A DNA stretch of 64,000 bases, taken from assembly GCF_026113935.1 (NCBI RefSeq), contig NZ_JAPEUL010000004.1, forward strand, positions 124,001-188,000, written 5' to 3'. Below are positions 17,030 through 26,704 of the stretch, piece after piece. The stretch is from Marinomonas rhodophyticola (GTDB taxonomy: Bacteria > Pseudomonadota > Gammaproteobacteria > Pseudomonadales > Marinomonadaceae). Numbering within the stretch: the first letter of the stretch is position 1; each line of letters starts with the position of its first letter. The notes below the pieces were generated by a model, which saw nothing but the letters and a program-made list of their open reading frames with translations, was not told the origin of the DNA and did not search any database. The position numbers were made by a program, and so were the translations under genes.

Positions 17030-18193
17030 ATGAGCCATCGTTTTGGATTTAAAGGCAATTTTGCTTTGATGGTTTCCCATTGTGCCGGCATGCTAGACCT
17101 AGTGGCGTTACCTTTGTGGGTAGGGATTTTAGTTGCTTCTTATCAATTTGATAGTCAGCAAGCGGGCGGCCTAGTCACGTTATTTTTAATTGGTGCTGTT
17201 TGCGCAAGTGTATTAATCGCTCCTCGTTTTAAAACATTAAATCGACGTATGGTTACCAGTGTTGGTTTTCTTACCTCTGGCTTATGTTTCTTTGCGGCTT
17301 CTCAAACCAATGACTATGTGCAATTAGCTATTTTGCATCTTTTAGCGGGTATTAGCTCAAGTGCTGCGCTAAGTATGGCCCATGGAACCTTTGCTCGAGG
17401 AGCAAATCCGCACAGATTGTTTGCTATTGCCGGACTCACTTTAGGTATTATGGCGTTCGTCTTTATGGGCGCAACACCCAATATTACCAAGGCAGTGGGT
17501 GGACATTCATTGTTCATTATCTTTGGTGGCATTATGGCGTTTGCTGCTTTTGTTTGTGCTGTTGCCTTTCCTTCTTTGGTTCCTGATGAAGAAGACAGTG
17601 AGAATGCCAAACAGGTAGTAACGAAAATTCCGTCTAGCGTTTGGTATGGTATTGTGGGCATTAGCTTAATGGCAGTGACTCAAGCCATGACGTTTAGCTT
17701 TATGGAACGAGTAGGAAACGATAGAGGATTTTCCGCCGATTCTGTGACGTTAGTTTTAATCGTACTTACAGTGATTAACATTGTCGCAGCGGCGTCCGCT
17801 GGTATTTTTGAAAAACGTCTTTCTGCCCGTGTGGTTTTATGCACAGGCCCTGTTCTACAAATTATCTTGTCTAATATTATGATGAATGCAAGTAGCTTTG
17901 CTTTTTATGCCGCTTCAGCATCTTGTTTTGTCTCCTTGATGATATTCACTCATACCTTTGTTTTTGGCTTATTAGCTCGTTTAGATGAGTCTGGTCGTGC
18001 CATGGCGGCAACCCCTGCAATGTTAATGATTGGAGCGGCAGTTGGTCCAATCTTGGGTGGTACCATTATTAAATTTGTTGGTTATCAAGGTATTGGTATC
18101 GCCGCTTTGGTGTTCGGTACGATTTCACTTGTGTGTTTTATACGTGTCTTTCAGCGCAGAGCAGATGTTATTCAATCTGAGTCTGTGGCGTGA
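17030..18193 (+). CDS. MFS transporter
   Basis: This major-facilitator protein of 387 residues has about 12 hydrophobic segments. The start is ATG 17030 (MSHRFGFKGNFALMV), preceded by GGGAGGT; an open frame from 16982 has no such signal. A paralogue with the same opening (SHCAGMLDLVALPLW here, GHMAGMVDLAALP there) lies at 28969-30173, so each catabolic module carries its own copy. The family moves small organic solutes by proton coupling. Its partners suggest uptake of an aromatic acid, or export of an inhibitory intermediate. Confidence 0.85.
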   Translation: MSHRFGFKGNFALMVSHCAGMLDLVALPLWVGILVASYQFDSQQAGGLVTLFLIGAVCASVLIAPRFKTLNRRMVTSVGFLTSGLCFFAASQTNDYVQLAILHLLAGISSSAALSMAHGTFARGANPHRLFAIAGLTLGIMAFVFMGATPNITKAVGGHSLFIIFGGIMAFAAFVCAVAFPSLVPDEEDSENAKQVVTKIPSSVWYGIVGISLMAVTQAMTFSFMERVGNDRGFSADSVTLVLIVLTVINIVAAASAGIFEKRLSARVVLCTGPVLQIILSNIMMNASSFAFYAASASCFVSLMIFTHTFVFGLLARLDESGRAMAATPAMLMIGAAVGPILGGTIIKFVGYQGIGIAALVFGTISLVCFIRVFQRRADVIQSESVA

Positions 18194-18201
18194 GGTGGAT
18201 A

Positions 18202-19286
18202 ATGTCTAAGCAGAAGAAAGAGAGACCGAGCATAGTGAGTTTTTTACCTAAGTTCACGGTGCTCACTCTGATGGCTTTTTTACTTTTTAGAATTGAAGGC
18301 GTTATTGCAGCCGTTGCCGATGCTATCGATCGTCCTGCTATTGTCTCTGATCTGGGAGCGCATTCTGTTTTATTGTCAGTGACATCTGTCGGAGATCATT
18401 TTATTGCTGTTGGTGAGCGAGGTTTGATTTTGCGCTCCGATGATGATGGCAAAAGCTGGCGTCAGTTGTCTTCCCCCGTCAGCGTGACGTTGACGGGAGT
18501 AAGTTTTTTGATGATCAAAATGGCTACGTCATTGGTCATGGTGGCATTGTGTTACGTACGACAAATGGGGGCAAGGATTGGAAAGTACAGCTAAATGGTC
18601 GTCAGTTAGCAGAAACGCTATTACAAGAAGCTGAGACATCTCAAGACGAAGAATCAATTCGTCAGGCCAAATTGCTGATTGCAGATGGCCCAGACAAACC
18701 TTTTCTAGATTTGTTGGTACTTGGAAGAGATCACCTTGTGGTGGTTGGTGCTTATGGTTTTGCCTTTGAAAGTATTGATGGTGGCCAGACTTGGGAATCT
18801 TGGATGGATCGTATTAATAATCTTTTTGGCTTACATCTATACAGTATACGCCAATCTGGAGAGCGTATTTTAATTGTCGGAGAACAAGGCTTTGCCACGC
18901 TTTCAATGGACGATGGAGCGTCGTTTGAAACCATCGAAACGTCCTATGAGGGTAGCTTTTTTACCGCTCAGTTACTGGGGGAGCGTGAGATAGTACTGGC
19001 TGGATTACGCGGTAATACCTTGTTATCCAATGATAATGGTCAGGATTGGAAAGAGATTAAAAACCCTATCAGTTCGTCGATTATGGCTTCTTTTATCCAT
19101 TCTGATGGCCAGGTCATCATGGCGAATCAAGCCGGAATATTGCTGGGCTTGAGAGAAAATCGATTGGTTCCACTTACTCGTAAGCGCCTCCCACCTTTAA
19201 CTAATATGCTAGAAAAAGCAAATGGAAGTGTACTTGCTTTAAGCATCCATGGACCTGTCTCCATTGATGTTGGAGATTTCAAATGA
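18202..19286 (+). pseudogene. Ycf48/Hcf136-like beta-propeller (BNR repeat) protein, frameshifted
   Basis: This protein of about 361 residues has an N-terminal membrane or signal segment (LTLMAFLLF) and repeated Asp-box-like units such as RSDDDGKSW, RTTNGGKDWK, ESIDGGQTWES and LSNDNGQDWKE, giving a beta-propeller. The frame breaks at T6 (18504-18509); one more T gives GVSFFDDQNGYVIGHGG. Proteins of this type accompany DUF1302, DUF1329 and MMPL genes in many proteobacteria and may be a periplasmic assembly or adaptor part of that system; the role is not established. The stop overlaps the next ATG by four bases (ATGA), so translation is coupled to the MMPL gene. The start is ATG 18202. Confidence 0.8.
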
Positions 19287-21682
19287 AACAACAGTCTACT
19301 AATTTAGCCTCACCTGAAGAGATCTTTGATCCTAGATCTGGCTCTTTTATTGAGCGAGTGTTATTCAATCATCGTTTCGTCGTTATGATTATTTGTGCTC
19401 TAGTGACGGGGATATTAGGCTGGCAAGCAACCAAATTAACTATTAATGCGAGCTTTGAAAAAACCTTACCTACTCATCAAGAGTATATTCAAAACTATTT
19501 GAAATATGAAAATGAGTTAACGGGTCTGGGTAATGCGTTACGGATTGCCGTAGTGAATCCTAATGGCAGTATTTATGACGCTCATTACTTAGAGTTATTG
19601 CGTCAATTTAGTGATGAAATATTTCTCCTTCCTGGTGTGGATCGGGTGCAAATGGCATCGCTGTGGACACCGTCAACACGCTGGATTGGTGTTACTGAAG
19701 AAGGCTTGGATGGCGGTCCTGTCATTCCGGAAGGTTATGATGGCTCTCCTGCTAGTTTGCAAATTCTAAAAGCTAACGTAGCGCGTTCTGGGCAAATTGG
19801 TCAATTGATTGCCGCGGATGAAGAATCCACTATCATCTACATGCCATTATTAAATCAAGATGCCACTGGCGAAGCCTTAGATTACGCAAAGTATTCCAAG
19901 GTGCTTGAAGATCTACGGGCTAAGTATCAAGCAGAAGGTTTGGAAATCCATATTACCGGTTTTACCAAGGTAATGGGGGACTTGATTGAAGGTGTTCAAG
20001 CGGTTTTGTGGTTCTTCGCATTGGCGGTGGTGATCGCGACTATCATGGTGTTTTGGTATACCCGTTGTGTACGCTCAACCTTCTTAGTGGTATTTGCTTC
20101 TTTATTAGCGGTGGTATGGCAGTTGGGTATTTTGCCTACGCTAGGTTATGTCTTAGATCCGTACTCTATCTTAGTGCCTTTTCTGGTCTTCGCGATTGGT
20201 ATGAGCCATGGCGCGCAGAAAATGAATGGCATTATGCAGGATGTTGGCCGTGGCTTTGACAAGCTAGTGGCGGCACGTTTTACCTTTAGACGTTTATTTC
20301 TTGCAGGGTTGACGGCCTTGTTAGCCGATGCCGTTGGCTTTGCTGTGTTGTTAGTGATCGATATTAAGGTCATTCAAGAATTGGCGATTGCAGCCTCTAT
20401 CGGGGTTGCTGTACTGATCTTCACTAACCTTATTCTTTTGCCCATTATGCTGTCTTATGTTGGGGTCGGTAAAAAAGCCGCACAACGTAGTGTGGTGAAT
20501 GATATTGATCAAACCAGTACGAAAAAGATACCAGCATTATGGTTGTTCTTAGATAAGTTCACCCAGCGTAAATGGGCAACTGGCGCCTTGATAGCAGGTG
20601 CTGTGCTGGCCGTTGGGGCGTTTTCTTTAAGTACCCAATTGAAGATCGGTGATCTCGATCAAGGGGCGCCTGAGTTACGTCAAGACAGTCGTTATAATCA
20701 AGATATTGCTTTTATGAATCAGCATTATGGTGCATCCAGTGATGTCATGGCGATCATGGTAAAAACCCCTGACGGTCAGTGTTCTCAATACGAAACTCTG
20801 AAGAAAATAGACGCACTTGAATGGCAATTACGCCAGCTTCCTGGTGTGGAATCGACAAATTCTTTGGCTCTATTATCTCGTCGTGTGTTGTCTGGCTTAA
20901 ATGAAGGTAATCCTAAATGGTACGAATTTTTACCTAATCAAAGTATGTTGAATTACATCACGGCGGGCGCACCAAGAGGTTTGTACAACAGCAGCTGTAA
21001 TCTATTGACGGTTTATGTCTATCTGCAAGATCACAAAGCAGATACCTTGAGTAACATTGTTAATCATGTGGAAGCTTTTGCTAAAGACAATAATACCGAC
21101 GATGTTCAGTTTTTATTGGCGGCAGGGAGTGCTGGTATTCAAGCGGCCACTAATATCTCGGTAAAAGCGGCTTGGTATCAAATGCTGTTCTTGGTGTATG
21201 GTGCAGTGGCTTTACTCTCTCTTATTACTTTCCGCTCTTTTAAAGCAGTTGTTGTGGCGCTTCTGCCTTTGATGTTGACCTCTATTATGGTCGAAGCCTT
21301 GATGGTGCAATTAGGCATGGGTGTGAAAGTCGCTACCTTACCCGTTATTGCTCTAGGTGTTGGCATTGGTATCGACTACGCCTTGTATATTTTGTCTATT
21401 ACCTTGGTGGGATTACGTCAAGGTACCAGCTTATCTCAATCCTATTTAAGAGCGCTAAATTTCACCGGTAAAGTGGTGATGTTAACCGGTGTAACCTTGG
21501 CTGTTGGGGTCATTACTTGGATTGCTAGCCCGATTAAGTTTCAAGCAGATATGGGGTTATTACTGGCGTTTATGTTCATTTGGAACATGTTAGGAGCGCT
21601 GGTTTTGTTACCTGCTCTTGCGCATTTTCTGCTTAAGCCAAAATACGCGAATAGTGACGACGTTAAAAATGAGGTGTTGTGA
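19283..21682 (+). CDS. MMPL/RND-superfamily transporter
   Basis: This is a 799-residue inner-membrane protein with two homologous halves. Each half has one membrane helix, a large periplasmic loop, then about five helices (for example FFALAVVIATIMVFWY and ALGVGIGIDYALYIL). This is the layout of the hydrophobe/amphiphile and MmpL-type RND permeases. It starts inside the end of the Ycf48-like gene and ends over the start of the Rieske gene, so all three are tightly coupled. With DUF1302 and DUF1329 it probably forms a trans-envelope route for a lipophilic substrate. Direction of transport is unknown. It is distinct from the AcrB-like pump at 38653. Confidence 0.88.
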   Translation: MKQQSTNLASPEEIFDPRSGSFIERVLFNHRFVVMIICALVTGILGWQATKLTINASFEKTLPTHQEYIQNYLKYENELTGLGNALRIAVVNPNGSIYDAHYLELLRQFSDEIFLLPGVDRVQMASLWTPSTRWIGVTEEGLDGGPVIPEGYDGSPASLQILKANVARSGQIGQLIAADEESTIIYMPLLNQDATGEALDYAKYSKVLEDLRAKYQAEGLEIHITGFTKVMGDLIEGVQAVLWFFALAVVIATIMVFWYTRCVRSTFLVVFASLLAVVWQLGILPTLGYVLDPYSILVPFLVFAIGMSHGAQKMNGIMQDVGRGFDKLVAARFTFRRLFLAGLTALLADAVGFAVLLVIDIKVIQELAIAASIGVAVLIFTNLILLPIMLSYVGVGKKAAQRSVVNDIDQTSTKKIPALWLFLDKFTQRKWATGALIAGAVLAVGAFSLSTQLKIGDLDQGAPELRQDSRYNQDIAFMNQHYGASSDVMAIMVKTPDGQCSQYETLKKIDALEWQLRQLPGVESTNSLALLSRRVLSGLNEGNPKWYEFLPNQSMLNYITAGAPRGLYNSSCNLLTVYVYLQDHKADTLSNIVNHVEAFAKDNNTDDVQFLLAAGSAGIQAATNISVKAAWYQMLFLVYGAVALLSLITFRSFKAVVVALLPLMLTSIMVEALMVQLGMGVKVATLPVIALGVGIGIDYALYILSITLVGLRQGTSLSQSYLRALNFTGKVVMLTGVTLAVGVITWIASPIKFQADMGLLLAFMFIWNMLGALVLLPALAHFLLKPKYANSDDVKNEVL

Positions 21683-22053
21683 TGATGTTGACTGAAAACA
21701 CCGTTGAGCTTTGTCACGTTGATGATCTTAAAGAAGGCGAAACGAGAGGCTTTTTAGAAAACGAAGCCGGGCAAGATTTACTGTTCGTGGTGAAATTTAA
21801 CAATGAATTTTATGGTTGGCGCAATGCATGTCCTCATGTGCGTAACGCACCCATGGCATGGCGTAAAGATGCTTACATGGATGCTAAAAAGCAACATGTG
21901 GCTTGTCATGCTCATGGCGCTTTATTTGAACCTGACACGGGGTTGTGTATTCAGGGGCCTTGCCTTGGTAAGACATTAGAAAAAGTCCCCGTTTTTGTTA
22001 ATTCGATGGGCATGGTTTCAATTTTATTAACAGACATTAATTCATTCTACTAA
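21682..22053 (+). CDS. Rieske [2Fe-2S] protein
   Basis: This is a small protein of 123 residues with the Rieske pattern: Cys-Pro-His in NACPHVRN, then Cys-His-Ala-His in ACHAHGALFEPDTGLC. It is about the size of the electron-transfer ferredoxins of ring-hydroxylating dioxygenases or of the single-domain Rieske proteins. No large oxygenase subunit is encoded nearby, so the partner is unclear; the flavin monooxygenase 24 bases downstream is not known to need one. The start is probably ATG 21682, overlapping the MMPL stop, with GAGGTG upstream; ATG 21685 is also possible. Confidence 0.85.
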   Translation: MMLTENTVELCHVDDLKEGETRGFLENEAGQDLLFVVKFNNEFYGWRNACPHVRNAPMAWRKDAYMDAKKQHVACHAHGALFEPDTGLCIQGPCLGKTLEKVPVFVNSMGMVSILLTDINSFY

Positions 22054-22076
22054 CAACAAAAATAAGGAGTCATTAA

Positions 22077-23207
22077 ATGGCTGCAGTAAACAAAGTATTG
22101 GTCATTGGTGGTGGTTTCTCCGGTATGGCCACAGCAATCAGAATGCGCAGTCATGGCATTCAAGTTGATCTTGTTGAGATTGATCCGGAGTGGTGTGAGT
22201 TGGGTGCGGGTATCAGCATCAATGGCGCGTCTATGCGTGCATTAGAAAGCCTTGGGATTTATCAGCAAGTGGTTGAACAAGGGTGTGTGACCGATGGCGT
22301 TGCGATTCACTTAGCTCATGGCCCTTTAATTATGGAATTGCCAACACCAAGCCCTGTTGGCTCTTCAGTGGGCGGCAGTGGTGGTATTTTCCGTCCTACT
22401 CTTGCTCGCATTATGTCGAATGCAACCCTTGAATCGGGTGTCAATGTTCGCCTAGGCTGCACCTATACAGATATTCAACAGACTGAATCTGGTGCCGTTG
22501 TCACTTTTACCGATGGAAGTACACACGACTATGATCTTGTTGTTGGTGCAGATGGCGTACACTCTAAACTACGCAAAGAATTCTTCCCAGAAGTGCCTGA
22601 TCCAGAATACATAGGGCAAGGGGTATGGCGTGCCATTATGCCTCGTCCCGCAGAGATCAATCGCGTGACCATGTGGATGGGAGATCACCTTAAGCTTGGT
22701 GTAAACCCAGTATCCGACACTCACATGTACATGTTTATTACCGAAGATCGTCCGACGAAAGAACACATCGACAAAGAGACTTGGCCACAAGTTTTTGCAG
22801 GTTTGATGGCGCAGTTTCCTAATCCAATCATTAAGGCATTGATTCCTCATGCCTTAAAGGCGGAAGCGAATATTGATTACCGTCCGCTTGCGAATTTGTT
22901 GGTTCCAGCCCCTTGGAACAGAGGTCGTCTCGTGATGATAGGTGATACGGTTGCGGCGACCACCCCTCATCTTGCCTCCGGCGCAGGAATTGGTATTGAA
23001 AGCGGTATCGTCTTGGCTGATGAATTAGCCGCGAACGATGACCTTCAAGCTGCGTTGGACAAATTTCATGATCGCCGTTGGGATCGTTGCCGCATGGTGG
23101 TCGAAAACTCAGCTCGCTTGTGCCATATCGAGATCAATGGTGGCGATAAAGCTGAACACTCAAAAATTATGGGACAGTCTCTAATAGCGTTAAGCCAGCC
23201 TATTTAA
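22077..23207 (+). CDS. FAD-dependent monooxygenase (PHBH fold)
   Basis: This is a 376-residue flavoprotein with GGGFSG at the dinucleotide-binding start, LVVGADGVHSKLR in the middle and VMIGDTVAATTPHLASGAG as the FAD-binding motif near residue 290. The shape matches salicylate- and hydroxybenzoate-type hydroxylases. The ribosome-binding site AAGGAG is strong. It lies between a Rieske protein and a cupin in a seven-gene run that ends in FAH, epimerase and SDR genes. A hydroxylation that prepares a ring for cleavage is the likely role. The substrate is not deducible. Confidence 0.87.
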   Translation: MAAVNKVLVIGGGFSGMATAIRMRSHGIQVDLVEIDPEWCELGAGISINGASMRALESLGIYQQVVEQGCVTDGVAIHLAHGPLIMELPTPSPVGSSVGGSGGIFRPTLARIMSNATLESGVNVRLGCTYTDIQQTESGAVVTFTDGSTHDYDLVVGADGVHSKLRKEFFPEVPDPEYIGQGVWRAIMPRPAEINRVTMWMGDHLKLGVNPVSDTHMYMFITEDRPTKEHIDKETWPQVFAGLMAQFPNPIIKALIPHALKAEANIDYRPLANLLVPAPWNRGRLVMIGDTVAATTPHLASGAGIGIESGIVLADELAANDDLQAALDKFHDRRWDRCRMVVENSARLCHIEINGGDKAEHSKIMGQSLIALSQPI

Positions 23208-23298
23208 AACTCCCTTGGGCAGTGTAATGCGCTTGTGTTCACTGCCATTTTTTTATTTGTTCCGTATGTACCTTTTAATAATGAGAGAGGTTTTTTCC

Positions 23299-23877
23299 AT
23301 GAGTTTTCCCGATATTTACCGTGTGGTCACGGGACATGATGAACAGGGTAACGCGATTATTTTAGAAAATGGCCCACTTAATACTGTAATGGATTTAGAA
23401 GCGGTGCCGGGCACTCGATTTCATGAAGTATGGAATACCAGCGAGACTCCGGCTCAGATTACTCACACACAATCAGACCCAACTCTTGGGCCAGTTGTTT
23501 TGCCGCCAATGAAATCTGGCACTCGAATTCGATTTGTTGATATTCCGCCAGACACTGAGGAGTTTTTGGCTCAGGGCAAAGGCAAGATGAAAGATATGTT
23601 TTCCAAAGTCGGTGATGAAGATGCCTCTACCGTCAAAGAGGATTCGCCTCATCCTTTGATGCATCGTACTGAGTCAGTGGATTACGGCATTGTTATTGAG
23701 GGTGAGTTGACCCTAATTGTGGACAAAGGCGAAGCCATTTTAAAACCCGGTAGTGTGGTTGTTCAGCGTGGTACCAACCATGCGTGGGCGAATCGTTCTG
23801 GGAAAATGTGTCGCATGTTATTTATTCTCGTCGGTGGGCAGTACGACGATCAATTGGCTAACGCCTTGGCTAAATAA
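23299..23877 (+). CDS. Cupin-domain protein
   Basis: This 192-residue protein starts at ATG 23299 (MSFPDIYRVVTGHD) after GAGAGAGG; the open frame extends upstream to 23215 without a signal. The C-terminal half is a single cupin barrel: SVDYGIVIEGELTLIVDKG is motif 1-like and RGTNHAWANRSG is motif 2-like, with a His. Such small cupins bind metal and act as dioxygenases, isomerases or sensors. It is too short for a normal bicupin gentisate dioxygenase. Its place between a hydroxylase and an FAH protein makes a ring-cleavage or isomerase role possible. Confidence 0.8.
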   Translation: MSFPDIYRVVTGHDEQGNAIILENGPLNTVMDLEAVPGTRFHEVWNTSETPAQITHTQSDPTLGPVVLPPMKSGTRIRFVDIPPDTEEFLAQGKGKMKDMFSKVGDEDASTVKEDSPHPLMHRTESVDYGIVIEGELTLIVDKGEAILKPGSVVVQRGTNHAWANRSGKMCRMLFILVGGQYDDQLANALAK

Positions 23878-23888
23878 GGAGTCATATA

Positions 23889-24872
23889 ATGAAATTCGCA
23901 GCCTTACCCAATGGCACCTTAGATGGTCGTCTTGTTGTTGTTTCAAAAGATTTAACCAAAGCGGTGGATGCCACGGCTATCGCGCCTAACTTATTGTCAG
24001 CGGTACAAAACTGGCAAGAAAAAGTAGCGGATCTTCAGGCTTTGTACGATTTATTAAATGCAGACAAAGTAGATACAGCCTTTGATTTCGATTCGTCTGT
24101 TTGCCTTGCACCCTTGCCAAGAAGCCCGCAATGGTTAGACGGTTCTGCGTTTATCAATCACGGTAAATTGATGGAAGAGGCGTTTAATACCAAACCTATT
24201 CCCGATTTCGACACGATTCCGGTGATGTACCAAGGGGCGAGCGATGATTTTCAAGGGCCAACCGCTGACATTCTTATGCCCAGTGAAGAGGATGGTATCG
24301 ATTTTGAAGGCGAGTTTGGGGTGATTACTGGGCCAGTTCCTATGGCGGCGACTCTGGACGAAGCGGCTCAGGCGATTTGTTTGTTGGTGCAGATTAATGA
24401 CTGGAGTTTACGCTCATTTGGACCTCGTGAAATGGCAACGGGATTTGGTTTTATACAAGCCAAGCCGTCATCCAGTTTTGCGCCAGTTGCTGTTACCCCA
24501 GATGAATTGGGTGAGGCTTGGAAAAATGGCCGTTTTAATATGCATCTTAATGTCACCTGGAATGGTGAGCGCTTTGGCGAGCCTCATGGCAGCGAAATGA
24601 ACTTTTCTTTTCCGCAATTGATTGCTCATGCAGCACGAACGCGCAAATTAAGCGCAGGTTGTGTGATCGGATCTGGCACGGTTTCTAATAAATCCCGTGA
24701 TGCTGGATCAGCGTGTATAGCAGAGCGAAGAGTGATTGAGAAAATTGATCTTGGTGAAATCAAAACTCAGTATATGCGTTTTGGTGACACTGTCCGTATG
24801 CAAGCCAAATTTGATGATGGCCGTGATGGTCCTTTCGGAGTGATCGCGCAAAAAGTCATCGCGAACAAATAA
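23889..24872 (+). CDS. Fumarylacetoacetate hydrolase family protein (long form)
   Basis: This is a 327-residue FAH-family protein with the metal-binding DFEGEFGVI motif (the Glu-x-Glu pair), then a QINDWSLRS segment and GSGTVSNKS. The N-terminal domain (about 1-100) resembles the longer FAH form rather than the 280-residue forms at 35496 and 44327. Enzymes of this family cleave C-C bonds of acylpyruvates or hydrate meta-cleavage products. AAGGAG lies 5 bases before the start. It follows the cupin by 11 bases. Confidence 0.87.
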   Translation: MKFAALPNGTLDGRLVVVSKDLTKAVDATAIAPNLLSAVQNWQEKVADLQALYDLLNADKVDTAFDFDSSVCLAPLPRSPQWLDGSAFINHGKLMEEAFNTKPIPDFDTIPVMYQGASDDFQGPTADILMPSEEDGIDFEGEFGVITGPVPMAATLDEAAQAICLLVQINDWSLRSFGPREMATGFGFIQAKPSSSFAPVAVTPDELGEAWKNGRFNMHLNVTWNGERFGEPHGSEMNFSFPQLIAHAARTRKLSAGCVIGSGTVSNKSRDAGSACIAERRVIEKIDLGEIKTQYMRFGDTVRMQAKFDDGRDGPFGVIAQKVIANK

Positions 24873-24886
24873 ATAAGGGTTGTCAG

Positions 24887-25858
24887 ATGCATGTATTAAT
24901 TACGGGCGCAAATGGCTTTGTTGGACAAGCACTGACAAACCATATTCTTTCACAAGGCCGAGTTGGAGAAAGCAAGGTCTCGCGTTTGACCTTATTAGAT
25001 CGCCAGTTTGATGAGCCTGTTGTGGATAGTTCATCACTGGATTTAGTGGTTGAGCAACAGAGCGGCGATCTTGCAGACGATCAATGGTTGAAAGACACTC
25101 TAGGGCGTTTCCCCATGGATGTTATTTACCATCTGGCCAGTATTCCCGGTGGCATGGCGGAAAAAAATGATCAGCTCGGTCGTCGTGTCAATATTGATGC
25201 CACCATGACCTTGCTGGAAATCTGCAAAGCACAAACCGAGTCGACAGGGCACAAACCTGTATTGGTATTCGCTAGTAGCATTGCGGTTTTCGGCACCATG
25301 CCAGATTTGGTCACCGATGATACGCCACTGAAACCTCAGATGAGTTATGGCGCGCACAAAGTCGTGGGCGAGGTGATGATCAACGACTTTAGTCGCCGAG
25401 GCTGGGTCGATGGGCGTTCATTACGTTTACCCGGAGTGTTGGCTCGCCCGCCAGCAGAAACGGGTCAATTGTCGGCTTTTTTGAGCGATATTATTCGTGA
25501 AGTCTCTCAGGGGCATACTTTCGTTTGCCCCATGTCTCCACAAGCAAAAACATGGGCATCGTCTTTGCCAAATATAGTCGAAAACCTTATCCATGGCGCA
25601 GCGGTAGAAGAGAGCAAATTAAAAGAGAATCGGACTTTTACCTTACCGACACTCTGTTTCAGCATGGCAGACATGGTCGATGCTATCGGCTCGGTTTATC
25701 AGCAGAACGCGAAAGAACTGGTGAGCTATGAGCCAAATTCCATGATCGAAAACTTGTTTGGACGCTTTCCACCGCTAGAAACTCCTGCTGCCGATGAAGT
25801 GGGTTTTCAACATGATGGGAGTTTACATCAGTTAGTAGAGCGGGCTTTATTACAATGA
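24887..25858 (+). CDS. NAD-dependent epimerase/dehydratase-like dehydrogenase (DenD-like)
   Basis: This 323-residue extended SDR has the N-terminal GANGFVGQ dinucleotide motif and a YGAHK (YxxxK) catalytic motif around residue 155, with SSIAVFG before it. The LTLLDRQFDEP segment is reminiscent of D-erythronate dehydrogenase (DenD). DenD oxidises a sugar acid at C2, so this gene may handle a hydroxy-acid released by ring cleavage or an unrelated sugar acid. It overlaps the next SDR gene by four bases (ATGA), so they are translationally coupled. Confidence 0.75.
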   Translation: MHVLITGANGFVGQALTNHILSQGRVGESKVSRLTLLDRQFDEPVVDSSSLDLVVEQQSGDLADDQWLKDTLGRFPMDVIYHLASIPGGMAEKNDQLGRRVNIDATMTLLEICKAQTESTGHKPVLVFASSIAVFGTMPDLVTDDTPLKPQMSYGAHKVVGEVMINDFSRRGWVDGRSLRLPGVLARPPAETGQLSAFLSDIIREVSQGHTFVCPMSPQAKTWASSLPNIVENLIHGAAVEESKLKENRTFTLPTLCFSMADMVDAIGSVYQQNAKELVSYEPNSMIENLFGRFPPLETPAADEVGFQHDGSLHQLVERALLQ

Positions 25859-26601
25859 GTTCACTATTTTCGCTACAAGATAAGGTGGTACTGGTTACAG
25901 GCGCGTACGGTGGACTAGGTTCGGCTATTGTCGATACCATGATCGCTCATGGCGCCAAGGTAATTGCATCAGATAGAACGGATTCGAATACCGAAAAAAG
26001 TGGGGCGTTTTTTATTGCCTGTGATCTAAGTTGTAACGAGGACATAGATAAGCTGGTTGAACAAGCCAAAGCGGTTTACGGTCGTATTGATGTTTTTGTG
26101 TCGAATGCTGGCGTACAAGGGCCGGCTGGGCCAATAGAGTTAATCACTGATGATGACTGGGATTTGGTCATGTCAATCAATTTAAAAAGTGCATTACGAC
26201 TTTGCTCTGCACTGATTCCTGATATGGCGGAACGAGGTCAAGGATCGGTGATTTTAATGTCTAGTATTGCTGGACTAAGAGGCAATAAAGCCATTGGCCT
26301 GTATGGTTTATCTAAAGCCGGATTGGCGCAGCTAGCGCGCAATCTAGCCGTCGAATGGGGGCCTAAAGGCGTGCGAGTGAACGCCATTTCTCCCGGATTG
26401 ATCCGAACACCGTTAGCCACAGAATTACTTGAAAACGAGCAGTTTATGCAACGCCGATTACTCGCCACTCCACTTCGTAGAGTGGGGGAACCAGAGGAAA
26501 TTGCCGGTGTCGCGGTGATGCTGGCAAGTAGGGCGGGTGGCTTTATTTCTGGGCAAAATATCGTTGTAGATGGTGGTACTGTGATTAGTGATGGAGGCTA
26601 G
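25855..26601 (+). CDS. Short-chain dehydrogenase/reductase (classical SDR)
   Basis: This 248-residue classical SDR has GAYGGLGSA (cofactor motif, matching TGxxxGxG), SNAGVQG (NAG motif), the catalytic Ser in SSIAGLRG, YGLSK (YxxxK) and the C-terminal GQNIVVDGG. It probably oxidises or reduces an alcohol in the same pathway. It is the last gene of the plus-strand run and converges with the LysR gene at 26705. Its C-terminal 20 codons are recognisably present again as a fossil at 36465-36527. Confidence 0.9.
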   Translation: MSSLFSLQDKVVLVTGAYGGLGSAIVDTMIAHGAKVIASDRTDSNTEKSGAFFIACDLSCNEDIDKLVEQAKAVYGRIDVFVSNAGVQGPAGPIELITDDDWDLVMSINLKSALRLCSALIPDMAERGQGSVILMSSIAGLRGNKAIGLYGLSKAGLAQLARNLAVEWGPKGVRVNAISPGLIRTPLATELLENEQFMQRRLLATPLRRVGEPEEIAGVAVMLASRAGGFISGQNIVVDGGTVISDGG

Positions 26602-26704
26602 TCTGACAAAGTCTGTCGATATCTAGTGAATGATCAGGTAGAACTATCTATTTTAGGTATAGCTCTTCGTTTGGGAAAAATAAGCAATCAAATCATTTAT
26701 TGTG

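Noticed and set aside
23299..23877. Gentisate 1,2-dioxygenase
   Set aside because: Only one cupin barrel and about 190 residues are present, about half the length of normal bicupin gentisate dioxygenases.
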